Below, one piece after another: positions 1 to 8,511 of a stretch of 64,000 bases of DNA. Made by a program: the position numbers and the translations under genes. The stretch spans positions 43,578-107,577 of the forward strand of contig LWDH01000035.1 of the NCBI GenBank assembly GCA_002083395.1, read 5' to 3'. The notes beneath the pieces were generated by a model. It made no database searches, had not been told where the DNA came from, and was given only the letters and a program-made list of their open reading frames with translations. Every line of letters starts with the position of its first letter. Position 1 is the stretch's first letter. The DNA is from Proteobacteria bacterium SG_bin4 (GTDB lineage: Bacteria; Pseudomonadota; Gammaproteobacteria; Burkholderiales; Nitrosomonadaceae).

Positions 1-1784
1 CTGTTTCTCAGCAACGTTTCAGCGGTTCCGCCATCGTTGGGGAATACCGCAATGCCGATGCTGCCGCCGATGTGAAGCTCGTTTCCATGAATATAAAAAG
101 GCTGCAGCAAAGAATCCAGAATTTTTTGTGCAACCTTTGCGGCATCGAGTGATTCGGCAATGGAATTGAGCACGACAATAAATTCATCACCACCTTGACG
201 AGCTACCGTGTCTTCGGTACGGACACAAAATTTTAAGCGATTGGCGACGGCTTTTAGCAATAAATCCCCGATATCGTGCCCGAGCGAATCATTAATCGTT
301 TTGAAGTGATCCAAGTCGATAAAAAGCACTGCCATCTGCCGTTGCCGCCGGGTATCATGGACCAGAGCCTGTTCAACCCGATCCTGCAACAAATGACGAT
401 TCGGCAAACCGGTCAATGCATCGTGCGTCGCCATCTCAACAATGCGTTTCTCGGCTTCCTTACGTTCATACCATCTACCTAGATCGTGAGCGATGGTTCC
501 GATCAGGTTTTGCTGATAAACCAATCCATGCGGCGCGCCGCGAGTGAATGCCACTTGCAGCGATCCACACTGCTGGCTGTTTGCGATCACTGCGGCTTCG
601 ATACAATCGGGCAAATGATCCTGATATCCCGGGGTGGTAATCTGATTGTTTTCGAGGTTGATTTTGGCGGCGACCGTTTCCTGGTTTTCAAAAGCTGACA
701 GCAAAAAACTTAAAATATTTTTGCAGGTCTCTTCGATGCTCTGATCTTGTGCCAAACAATTTCTAATTTTCTGCAGGCAGATGTTTTCCTTTAACCGCTC
801 GTTCAAGTAAGATTCTTTCTGTTTAATTGATCGTTGGATGAAAGGCAAAGTCAACCAGTGAATTGCTGCGATTCCAAACAATAAAATCAAAGCCAGAAAG
901 GTAACGATGATTTTAACTTGATGCGTGAGATAGCTATTGAGTTCATCTTTATCTATTTTCAGAACAGCGCCAAGTCCGTAGGCGACGGGTGAATGCGCCG
1001 CGACCACATCGACTTGCCGGTAATCCTTAACAAATTTCGTGCCCGTTTCGCCATTCAATGCATAATGGATGGGTAACGGCTTATTATTCATAATACGCTG
1101 TATCCGCTTGAATTGATTGCCGTCAAAAGCGCGGAAAAAACAATCCATCTCGAGTCTATTGTTTGCGACTGGCGCGCACAGTAAAAAATCGCCGGTTTCG
1201 CCAATCAGAGGCGCTTCCGTGAAGATTCGCGTGAGATCCGGTAATGGTTCTTCCGTAGTAATGCGGCCAATTAATTGGCGGTCTTGGTTAAATAGCCGGA
1301 TCGAGTTTTGTAATACAAAGCCTTGATTCCAGAACAATAAGGTGTGAACATCGGGATGGGCGTTTAACTCCACGGGAAGCGTGGCTCGCTGCGCGACATT
1401 ACCATCCGTTATCATCAAGTTATCGTTAGCATCGTAAATGCTGATACTTGAAAAATGCGTTGTAAGGATTTTTTCCGCAGACTCGCGTAATCCAGCAATA
1501 CCTTCGGATTTGGATTCATCCGAATAAATTTTTTCCAGACTTTGTGTTAAAAAAATGCGCGTGGATATGGCCCGGGTATTTGCTACCGAATGCGTGATCT
1601 GATTTTCGATCAGTTTTACAGTGTTTTCCAGCGTGGCTTTGAGACCGGTAGCCGTCATGGATTCGATCTGCCGTTGCATGACGGTGTAAACCGACAGGCC
1701 CGTCAGAATAATCAATGTTGTCAGTGTCAAGCCACTTATTACAATTGTTTTTGTGCCGCCCTGATTGCTGAAGAAACGAAGCAT
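1..1784 (-). CDS. Membrane-bound GGDEF (diguanylate cyclase) protein, 3' end outside the window
   Basis: My own reading of the minus strand gives an open frame from the ATG at 1782-1784 to the window edge, so the C-terminus is missing. It begins with a transmembrane helix (about residues 12-34), followed by a periplasmic region of roughly 250 residues resembling a Cache sensor, then a second helix (motif TFLALILLFGIAAIHWL). After a linker of unclear fold comes a GGDEF domain with DALTGLPNR, FIDLDHFK and an intact GGDEF signature at 180-194, preceded by RQ. The product probably makes cyclic di-GMP in response to a periplasmic signal. Many proteins of this layout continue into an EAL domain, which cannot be judged here. 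Domain calls come from motif recognition only. Confidence 0.85.
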   Translation of the reverse strand, partial: MLRFFSNQGGTKTIVISGLTLTTLIILTGLSVYTVMQRQIESMTATGLKATLENTVKLIENQITHSVANTRAISTRIFLTQSLEKIYSDESKSEGIAGLRESAEKILTTHFSSISIYDANDNLMITDGNVAQRATLPVELNAHPDVHTLLFWNQGFVLQNSIRLFNQDRQLIGRITTEEPLPDLTRIFTEAPLIGETGDFLLCAPVANNRLEMDCFFRAFDGNQFKRIQRIMNNKPLPIHYALNGETGTKFVKDYRQVDVVAAHSPVAYGLGAVLKIDKDELNSYLTHQVKIIVTFLALILLFGIAAIHWLTLPFIQRSIKQKESYLNERLKENICLQKIRNCLAQDQSIEETCKNILSFLLSAFENQETVAAKINLENNQITTPGYQDHLPDCIEAAVIANSQQCGSLQVAFTRGAPHGLVYQQNLIGTIAHDLGRWYERKEAEKRIVEMATHDALTGLPNRHLLQDRVEQALVHDTRRQRQMAVLFIDLDHFKTINDSLGHDIGDLLLKAVANRLKFCVRTEDTVARQGGDEFIVVLNSIAESLDAAKVAQKILDSLLQPFYIHGNELHIGGSIGIAVFPNDGGTAETLLRN

Positions 1785-1989
1785 TGCTTGTGATTGCCTG
1801 TTATATGAAGTTTTGGAATCGATTCAAAGGCATGTATTATCGGTTATTCTATACAATACTTAAGTATGCATTTAGATGGTTTTTTCCGCTCAATTCTCAG
1901 AATGCAGTATTCCAACGGGGTTTGGCGGTGACTGCGGTTTTAAAGATCGATAAAGCGGTTGCGATGTTTACCGCTGATAACTTGCTTGG

Positions 1990-3483
1990 TTAATCCGGAA
2001 TTTTTTTCTTCGCGGCTTCGGGGTAGGGATACAAAATATTCAGCGCCACACTTTTACCGGCGGTTTCAACGATGCGCACGTGCTCGCGCCGGAATTCGCG
2101 CGCATGGCGAAGCCCGCACGAATGCGCGATCATGTTGATTTCTTTGTTAACATTCCGGGCATAATTGGCGACGCGCAGATATTTTTCTTCCACCACCAGG
2201 CCGTTTTGCAGCCGCTCATCGTGCGTGGTGATACCGGTGGGGCAGGTATTCAAATGGCAACGCATTGCCTGGATGCAACCGAGCGAGAACATGAAACCGC
2301 GTGCGGTATTGACAAAATCGGCGCCGGCGCACAATGCCCAAGCGCCTTCCGCCGATGTCACCAGCTTACCGGCCGCAATAACGATAATGCGTTTTTTCAA
2401 ATCTGCCTGCAGCAATGCATCGACTACCCGCGGTAACGCCTCGGCAATCGGCAAACTGACATGATCCATCAAAGTTTGCGGTGCTGCGCCGCTGCCGCCT
2501 TCACCGCCGTCGATGGTGAGAAAATCCGGCGCATATTCCAACCCCCGGCGGTTGATGCTGTCGCACAATTCGTTGATGAAATTCCAGCCGCCGATCGCGG
2601 TTTTAACGCCGACTGGACGGCCGGTCAATTCGCGGATGTAACGGATTTTGTCGAGCAACTCGTCGATGTTGTTGATGTCCTTGTGGCGGTTCGGGCTGAT
2701 CGAATCCTGATGCACCGGGATGCCGCGAATGGCGGCGATCTCCTCGTGTACCTTACCGGCGGGCAGCAAACCGCCCTTACCGGGTTTCGCGCCCTGCGAC
2801 AACTTGATTTCAAACGCCTTGACCACCTTGCTCAATTCTTTTGCACGTTGCGGCGAGAAATTGCCTTGCTCATCGCGGATGCCGTATTTTGCAGTGCCGA
2901 TCTGCATAATCACATCGCAATCACCTTCCAGATGATACGGCGACAACCCGCCTTCGCCGGTATTCAACCAGCAACCCGCTTGCGCCGCGCCCAACGACAA
3001 CGCTCGCACCGCCGGCTTTGAAATCGCGCCGTAACTCATGCCGCTGATATTGATGATCGATTTCGCCTCGAACGGATGTTCGCAATAGCCCTCGCCGATC
3101 CGCAAAGACGGCGTCGGCAACTGATCCTCTTCCTGAATCGGAAAAGCGGCGTTGACGAAAATGATCGAACCCGGCTGGCGCAAATCGTTGGTCGATCCGA
3201 AGCCGACCAAACTGCCCTTATTTTTGGAATTCTTGTAAATCCAGCCGCGGGTGGCGCGGTTGAACGGCATTTCATCGCGGTCATTGGCGAAAAAATACTG
3301 CCGGAAATACTTGCCCTGGATTTCGAAAAAATAGCGCAGCCGACCGATCACCGGATAATTGCGCAGAATCGAATGCTTCTTTTGCGTGATGTCCTGGATG
3401 AACCAGACGACGATCAAACCGACAACAGCCACACCCAGCATCGTCGCGATACTATAAAAGATAAAGTCAAATGCGCCGGACAT
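1990..3483 (-). CDS. FMN-binding glutamate synthase-like protein with N-terminal membrane anchor
   Basis: The 497-residue product starts with a hydrophobic helix (about residues 8-29) and continues into the FMN-binding TIM barrel of the glutamate synthase family. Visible signatures are SGMSYGAISKPAVRAL, the flavin/phosphate motif GGEGGSGAAPQTLMDH, and the Cx5Cx4C arrangement CIQAMRCHLNTC that binds the 3Fe-4S cluster in GltB. It lacks the amidotransferase and GXGXG domains of full GltB, so it is a stand-alone FMN domain of the archaeal-type GltB2 class. Its substrate in bacteria is not settled and it need not make glutamate. It is transcribed divergently from nadC across about 110 bases. Family call is firm, function is not. 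Confidence 0.85.
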   Translation of the reverse strand: MSGAFDFIFYSIATMLGVAVVGLIVVWFIQDITQKKHSILRNYPVIGRLRYFFEIQGKYFRQYFFANDRDEMPFNRATRGWIYKNSKNKGSLVGFGSTNDLRQPGSIIFVNAAFPIQEEDQLPTPSLRIGEGYCEHPFEAKSIINISGMSYGAISKPAVRALSLGAAQAGCWLNTGEGGLSPYHLEGDCDVIMQIGTAKYGIRDEQGNFSPQRAKELSKVVKAFEIKLSQGAKPGKGGLLPAGKVHEEIAAIRGIPVHQDSISPNRHKDINNIDELLDKIRYIRELTGRPVGVKTAIGGWNFINELCDSINRRGLEYAPDFLTIDGGEGGSGAAPQTLMDHVSLPIAEALPRVVDALLQADLKKRIIVIAAGKLVTSAEGAWALCAGADFVNTARGFMFSLGCIQAMRCHLNTCPTGITTHDERLQNGLVVEEKYLRVANYARNVNKEINMIAHSCGLRHAREFRREHVRIVETAGKSVALNILYPYPEAAKKKIPD

Positions 3484-3592
3484 GTCGTCTCCTTATTCCG
3501 CGGGCCAATCGCTATACTAGCTGTTCAAGGAACGTTAGTGAACAACTTGAGTACACTATAATGCACGGCTTGACAGCTCAAAAGGATAAAAA

Positions 3593-4438
3593 TTGCAAGA
3601 TTTACACAATGAAATTCACACCAACGTGCAACGCGCATTGCAAGAGGATATCGGCAGCGGCGATCTGACGGCGTCGTTGATTCCGGATGACAAAGCCCTG
3701 CAGGCCACTGTGATCAGCCGGGAAAACGCGGTGGTATGCGGTACGCAGTGGTTCGACGCATGTTTCCGATCGCTGGATCCGGCGATTGCTGTCGAATGGT
3801 TTGCCCAGGATAGCGAGACGGTAGAGGCCGGGCAGGTGTTATGCGCCATTCGCGGCAATGCCCGCGCATTGTTGACAGCGGAGCGCTCGGCGTTGAATTT
3901 TTTGCAATTGCTGTCCGCTGTGGCGACGCAAACGCGGCGGTTTGCCGATGCCATCGCCGGAACCGGCGCGGTGATTGTCGATACCCGAAAAACGCTGCCG
4001 GGATTGCGGTTGGCGCAGAAATACGCGGTCACGTGCGGCGGCGGCGTGAATCATCGCATCGGGTTGTACGACGGAATTCTGATCAAGGAAAACCACATCA
4101 TCGCCGCCGGAGGCATTCAACCGGCGTTAAACAGAGCCCGGGAAATCGCCCCGCCGGGCGTGTTTATCCAAATTGAAGTGGAATCGTTAGCGGAATTGGG
4201 CGAAGCGCTGGCCGCCGGCGCACGCATGATATTGCTGGATAATTTTACATTTGCGCAATTAAGCGAAGCCGTCGTATTAACGCGCCAACAGGCGGATGCG
4301 CCGGTGATTCTCGAAGCTTCCGGCAACATTACCTTGGAAAATGTGCGTCAGGTGGCGGAAACCGGCGTCGACCGGATATCGATCGGCAGCCTGACCAAGA
4401 ATATCCAAGCGGTGGATTTGTCGATGCGGTTCGCATGA
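3593..4438 (+). CDS. nadC: Nicotinate-nucleotide diphosphorylase (carboxylating)
   Basis: NadC (quinolinate phosphoribosyltransferase) converts quinolinate and PRPP to nicotinate mononucleotide in de novo NAD synthesis. The 281-residue length is normal. Family motifs are clear: EDIGSGDLTA near the N-terminus, ERSALNFLQLLSAVAT, DTRKTLPGLR, the substrate-binding KYAVTCGGGVNHR, LIKENHI, and the C-terminal EASGNI and GVDRISIGSLT. The start is a TTG at 3593, preceded by an AAAGGA-like ribosome site at suitable spacing. The nearby ATG at 3609 is in another frame. The gene stands alone, with a strong hairpin just after its stop codon. Confidence 0.96.
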   Translation: MQDLHNEIHTNVQRALQEDIGSGDLTASLIPDDKALQATVISRENAVVCGTQWFDACFRSLDPAIAVEWFAQDSETVEAGQVLCAIRGNARALLTAERSALNFLQLLSAVATQTRRFADAIAGTGAVIVDTRKTLPGLRLAQKYAVTCGGGVNHRIGLYDGILIKENHIIAAGGIQPALNRAREIAPPGVFIQIEVESLAELGEALAAGARMILLDNFTFAQLSEAVVLTRQQADAPVILEASGNITLENVRQVAETGVDRISIGSLTKNIQAVDLSMRFA

Positions 4439-4440
4439 AG

Positions 4441-4463
4441 CGCGCGCCGGGAACGGGCGCGCG
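4441..4463. terminator. GC-rich hairpin between convergent genes
   Basis: An 8-bp perfect stem (CGCGCGCC pairing with GGCGCGCG) with a 7-base loop lies two bases after the nadC stop and just before the stop of the convergent lipoprotein gene. No T-run follows on either strand, so it may stabilise transcript ends rather than act as a classical intrinsic terminator. Confidence 0.5.
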
Positions 4464-4471
4464 TTGCGGGA

Positions 4472-5119
4472 TTACTTGCTGTCCATCGTGTTGATGAACG
4501 CATTGGCTTCGTTGATCGAGCGTTCCATCGAAGCGATTAGCGCCGAGACGTCGGATTTGATATTGCCGAGTTCACCTTTGAGCGATGCGATGGCGCGGGC
4601 GTTGAGGTTGTGCTTGAGGTACATAACTTGATCGTTGAACACCGTCAGAATCGGCTGGATTTTGCTTTCCGCCTGCTTCATCGACGAGATGAGCTGATGG
4701 TAATGCGCTTGGGTGGCTTCAAGTTTACGTTGGCTGTTTTGCCGCATGGAGGCGTTGCTGTATTGCGTGATTTCCTGTTTCCATTCGGTGAATAACGCTT
4801 CCGATACGCTTTCGATATCGGCGATGCGGCTGCGGACTTCTTCGGCTTTGCCGAGACTGGCTTCATAGGCGTCATTCAGGCGTTTGTAAGTGGCTTCCAG
4901 ATCGCCGCCCTGGAAGTGGGTGGCGGCGGTGAATTGTTCCAATGCCGATTTGAATTGTTCCTTAGTTTCCTGCTGGGTGTCGCGGGCTTTTTCAACGCGG
5001 TACACCATCACGTCGCGCTTCGGAATGCCGACTTTTTCCAGTCCTTCGAGGTACATTGTGGTACAGGCGGTGAGCAGCAGGATTAATACCAGCATGAGTA
5101 GACGGATAGACTGATTCAT
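4472..5119 (-). CDS. DUF2959 family lipoprotein
   Basis: The 215-residue product has a lipoprotein signal peptide with a lipobox around LLTAC at residues 15-19, so it should be anchored to a membrane after lipidation. The rest is almost wholly helical and predicted coiled coil (EKARDTQQETKEQF, LNDAYEASLGKAEEVRSRI), which matches the DUF2959 family. No enzymatic residues stand out and the role is unknown. It follows the phospholipid module on the same strand after about 50 bases and could be cotranscribed, which would hint at an envelope function. Confidence 0.8.
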   Translation of the reverse strand: MNQSIRLLMLVLILLLTACTTMYLEGLEKVGIPKRDVMVYRVEKARDTQQETKEQFKSALEQFTAATHFQGGDLEATYKRLNDAYEASLGKAEEVRSRIADIESVSEALFTEWKQEITQYSNASMRQNSQRKLEATQAHYHQLISSMKQAESKIQPILTVFNDQVMYLKHNLNARAIASLKGELGNIKSDVSALIASMERSINEANAFINTMDSK

Positions 5120-5169
5120 AGATTTTCTCCAATGAAAGTTTTGGTGGATAGTTTAATGCATGATGACCG

Positions 5170-6141
5170 TTAGCGTAACACGCCGCGGCGTATGAGCCGG
5201 CTGGCGACTTTCAAACCCCACAAGATCGGATGGCGGCGCAGCAGCGGCGTGACTTCGACGCGCACGCCGGTGTGGCGTTCGATTTTCCAGGCGGCGTAGT
5301 CGACGCTGTTGGCGAAGGTCAGCGTAGCTTTCGCCAGGCGCAGGATCGACAGAACCCGGCCTTGCCAGCGGCGCACACGCCAGCGCCACAAAGCCTGCTT
5401 TTGGGTTGCTGGATCGGTCAGGCAACGGTAGCAGCCGTCTGCTTGTTTCTCCAACATATCAGCCAGTAACGGGTGAGCGGCCGCAGTGAAACGGGTGAAT
5501 GCGGTTAAGTTGGCATTCGCCAGATGATTGGCGCGGCCCGCTTTCTCGGCGCGCAGTTCGGCGGCGTAAGTCAGTAACAAGCAGCGAGTCCACAGTTGTT
5601 CAACATTGTAACTGCCGGCTTCAAGCGCCCCTATGCCGGTTCGCAAAAAAGTCAGCACCGAATGCGCCATTGCTGCATACAGCCGCTGGCGGACGGTGCC
5701 GTCTCGCGCAAACAGCAGCCGCGACGGCTGCGCGAAGCGCGCCCAGATATACGAATGGAACCATCCGCGTGCGCCGGCTTCAAAATCGCCGGTGGAAATC
5801 ACTGCGTACTTGGCGCGCAGGATTTTTCCCTGATGCGGCACTTCCAGATAAAACACATTCGGCGGCAGCCAGGCGTTGAAAAGGGCTAAATGCCGTTCGG
5901 GATAGGCTTTGCGGTAGTCGTCGACAACCACGTACAGATCGACGATACCTTCGTCCAGACTGATCGCGGAATGCAAGCAGGAACCGTACAGCACGACGGC
6001 ATCGAGTGCATCGCTAAAATGCTGAACCAGCGCATCGACCAGCGGTGCAAAATCCGGCGAGACCGGTTGATCGCTTTCTGCCGCGACGGCATCGAGCAAC
6101 TCGGCGGGCAATGGTTCATGGGTGGCAGGCGTTAGAGTCAT
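5170..6141 (-). CDS. Tam41-like CDP-diacylglycerol synthase (phosphatidate cytidylyltransferase)
   Basis: The 323-residue protein shows a nucleotidyltransferase signature VVLYGSCLHSA followed by an acidic strand (IVDLYVVVDD), then LRAKYAVISTGDFE and a segment ending ARFAQPSRLL. These resemble the diagnostic Tam41/Mmp37 motifs of the mitochondrial CDP-DAG synthase (YGSG, a DhxxxxVDD-like strand, KYGVIST, a GRLxKP-like segment). Tam41 proteins make CDP-diacylglycerol from CTP and phosphatidate. The C-terminal half is basic and amphipathic, plausible for membrane contact. It sits 7 bases after a diacylglycerol kinase-like gene and downstream of a CDP-alcohol phosphatidyltransferase, which fits exactly this reaction. 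The family call rests on motif memory and needs a profile search. Confidence 0.7.
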   Translation of the reverse strand: MTLTPATHEPLPAELLDAVAAESDQPVSPDFAPLVDALVQHFSDALDAVVLYGSCLHSAISLDEGIVDLYVVVDDYRKAYPERHLALFNAWLPPNVFYLEVPHQGKILRAKYAVISTGDFEAGARGWFHSYIWARFAQPSRLLFARDGTVRQRLYAAMAHSVLTFLRTGIGALEAGSYNVEQLWTRCLLLTYAAELRAEKAGRANHLANANLTAFTRFTAAAHPLLADMLEKQADGCYRCLTDPATQKQALWRWRVRRWQGRVLSILRLAKATLTFANSVDYAAWKIERHTGVRVEVTPLLRRHPILWGLKVASRLIRRGVLR

Positions 6142-6148
6142 GAAGTTC

Positions 6149-7138
6149 CTATAACACCAGAAATGTAACCGGTTCGGTGGCGGCGATGGTGATCGGCGAT
6201 TGCGGCGCCGAACGGTACAATTCGCCGTCGACGATGTATTCGTCGTCCATTTCGATGGTCATGCGGGCAGTATTATGGCTGTAATAACCATCTTTTTCCT
6301 GCAGCACCTGGCCGCCACCGGATAACAGCGGCCACAGCGAACGCCACAAGCGCTTGTGCTGCTGATCGACCAAGGTGACGTGCAGCGGCTCTGGTTCTTT
6401 GCCCCAGTACGGGCGGATATTGAGTAACAGGCAATGCAACGCGCTGACCAGGGCGAACAGGTAAGTGCCGCGGTACGTTCGCCCGTTGGCTTCGGTCAAG
6501 GTCAGGGTGACCGGCGACCAGGCGCTTTGCTGATGGCCGAACAACATGCCGAACAATGAGCGCAGCATGATTAATGCGGTGAAAATGCCGCCGGTGATAC
6601 CGATCTGCTTGACCGGACTGCGCGAGAATTTAACGCCGCGGGCAACCAGGCCGACTGCGAAGAACATGCCGTAAATCGCCGGAATGCCTGGCTGTTCGAT
6701 CCGCAGTACCGGGCGTTGCACCAGATGGGGCGCTGTTGGTTGGCGCAGATACTGATGCAAGCGCTGAATGATTGGCTCAGGTTTGCCTTGCATGCCTAAG
6801 TCCAGCGGCGTCATGTTGGTGGTGCCTCCGGGCACGATCATGATGAGCGGCCAGTCGGCGGGCGCGCGGGCCGCGAATAAATGGCCGAAAATCGCATGCG
6901 TGGTGCCGTCACCGGCGACGATCACGAGCAGATCGATGTCCGCTTGCAGCAATTGCGTAATGGCGGTTCCGAAAGAAGCGGCATCCTGGGCTTCGCATAC
7001 GATTAAATCCGGGATCGCATGCAGCGCTTGCCGGATCGAGGCCGCGCGCTTGCGTACTTGACCGCCCATCGGATTGAGCAGGCATCCGGCTTTGGCTGTC
7101 CCGGCTTTCAGCCGTTCGATGCGCGTGGTCAGCGTCAT
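6149..7138 (-). CDS. Diacylglycerol kinase catalytic-domain family protein
   Basis: This 329-residue protein has the DAGK/sphingosine kinase/YegS core: NPMGG near residue 22 (in place of the usual NPxSG), the nucleotide-binding VAGDGTTHAIFGHL, and PGGTTNMTPLDLG. The C-terminal half has the beta-sandwich features of the family, with EMDDEYIVDGELY near the end. The likely reaction is ATP-dependent phosphorylation of diacylglycerol to phosphatidate, but lipid specificity cannot be read from sequence. It lies between the CDP-alcohol phosphatidyltransferase (25 bases) and the Tam41-like gene (7 bases), so the three form one operon that could supply phosphatidate, then CDP-DAG, then a phospholipid. 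Confidence 0.85.
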   Translation of the reverse strand: MTLTTRIERLKAGTAKAGCLLNPMGGQVRKRAASIRQALHAIPDLIVCEAQDAASFGTAITQLLQADIDLLVIVAGDGTTHAIFGHLFAARAPADWPLIMIVPGGTTNMTPLDLGMQGKPEPIIQRLHQYLRQPTAPHLVQRPVLRIEQPGIPAIYGMFFAVGLVARGVKFSRSPVKQIGITGGIFTALIMLRSLFGMLFGHQQSAWSPVTLTLTEANGRTYRGTYLFALVSALHCLLLNIRPYWGKEPEPLHVTLVDQQHKRLWRSLWPLLSGGGQVLQEKDGYYSHNTARMTIEMDDEYIVDGELYRSAPQSPITIAATEPVTFLVL

Positions 7139-7163
7139 GAGATTTGTTCAGCAGTTATCAAAG

Positions 7164-8396
7164 CTACGATAGCGGGAATGGTTTTTTCAGATTGACCGGT
7201 GCGCGGGTGAAGATTCTGACCGCCAAGATATCCCGGTCGCGTGCTGGATCGATATCCTGCAGCCAGGATGTCAGGGCTCCGCCTTGCAATTTAATTTTCC
7301 ACGCGGTGACAACGCGCCAGAGGAGGAATACGGTGGAAGCCAGATGCCAGATGACGACCATCAGCAATCCGAAATCGGGTTGATCGGTGAGCCAGCCATA
7401 GCTGAGCAATACCAGATTCGGGTTGCGCCTCGCGGTGATGAGGCGGTTGAACGAGTCGAGTTTTTTCCAGATAAACATATCAAACGACGCTAAACCGAAT
7501 TGGAAAGCGCCTTCGCATAAGCGGCCGCCGATATATCCGAGAAACATCAATGTCATCAGGACGCCCAGCCCGGTCAGCGGCGTTGCCGTTCCCGCCAGGC
7601 CGACGCCCCAGGCCACATACCATAGCGGCGGGTGGACGATATCCAGGCCGTGATCCAATACATCACCCAAGCGGCTGGATGTGACGGTCACTCGCGCCAG
7701 CTTGCCGTCGACGGTGTCGAGGAAAGTCATGAACCAGCCCATGAACAAACCGATGCCGAACAATCCGTACCAAAACGCGACACCCGCCAGCACGGCCAAT
7801 ACGATGCTGGCGTAGGTAACATGGTTCGGCTGCCAACCTTGGCGCACGCAGTAATGCGTTGCCCAATACGCAGGGAACGGCCAGACCCATTTGGTGACGA
7901 AATCGGTAACGCCTTTATACGATCCGGAAAACAGTTCTTTTTCCAGCAGTGGTTTGTTTTCCAGGCTGATCGGCAAAATATACGGCGGATCTTTCTTTTT
8001 CAAATTTTGCTGGACATCGATTTTCAGATCTCTCAAACCGATGCGCGGGATTGTCAGCAACGCGAATTTATAGTTGTGGTCTTTGTTGTTGTTGAGATTG
8101 CGCAATAACTGCGGTGCGTAGTTACCATCGGTGAGGATCGCTGCGGGGCAACCTTCGTCATTGTATAACGCGACTTTTTTATCCAGTTCGAGCAAAGCTT
8201 TCAATACCCGCGCATCAAACAGGAAATTGGCGTTCAGAAACAGTGCCTGAGCACTGACAGGAATTTTCTCGGCATCGTCGGTGAATTTTAAATGCGTGTA
8301 AGGTCTCAGCATCCGCGCCAAGCGTTCACGCCCGGTTAGTCCCCAAATGGTTATTTCATCTTCACCGAAAATATAAATGTAGGTTGAAGTCGACAT
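7164..8396 (-). CDS. CDP-alcohol phosphatidyltransferase with N-terminal NTP-transferase-like domain
   Basis: The C-terminal half has several membrane helices and the full CDP-alcohol phosphotransferase signature in TVDGKLAR followed by SRLGDVLDHGLD, which fits DG-x2-AR-x8-G-x3-D-x3-D. This family condenses a CDP-activated lipid with an alcohol. The N-terminal ~170 residues are soluble and resemble a degenerate MobA-like nucleotidyltransferase domain (FGEDEITIWGLTGRERLARML), as seen fused in inositol-phosphate lipid synthases. I chose the ATG at 8396; an upstream TTG at 8465 is in frame but has no better ribosome site. The alcohol substrate is unknown. It heads the three-gene lipid module. 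Confidence 0.82.
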   Translation of the reverse strand: MSTSTYIYIFGEDEITIWGLTGRERLARMLRPYTHLKFTDDAEKIPVSAQALFLNANFLFDARVLKALLELDKKVALYNDEGCPAAILTDGNYAPQLLRNLNNNKDHNYKFALLTIPRIGLRDLKIDVQQNLKKKDPPYILPISLENKPLLEKELFSGSYKGVTDFVTKWVWPFPAYWATHYCVRQGWQPNHVTYASIVLAVLAGVAFWYGLFGIGLFMGWFMTFLDTVDGKLARVTVTSSRLGDVLDHGLDIVHPPLWYVAWGVGLAGTATPLTGLGVLMTLMFLGYIGGRLCEGAFQFGLASFDMFIWKKLDSFNRLITARRNPNLVLLSYGWLTDQPDFGLLMVVIWHLASTVFLLWRVVTAWKIKLQGGALTSWLQDIDPARDRDILAVRIFTRAPVNLKKPFPLS

Positions 8397-8511
8397 GTGT
8401 GATAGCTCAAGGGTGTTATTCTGATTGGACCGTCCGATTTCGGGAAAAATGGTCGAGCCTTGCAAGACCCTGCGATTTTAGAGGTTTTCCAGCAACAATA
8501 ACAGCTTGTTG

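Noticed and set aside
2080..3021. Long plus-strand frames opposite the FMN glutamate synthase-like gene
   Set aside because: They are antisense shadows of a gene with clear family motifs and have no motif of their own.
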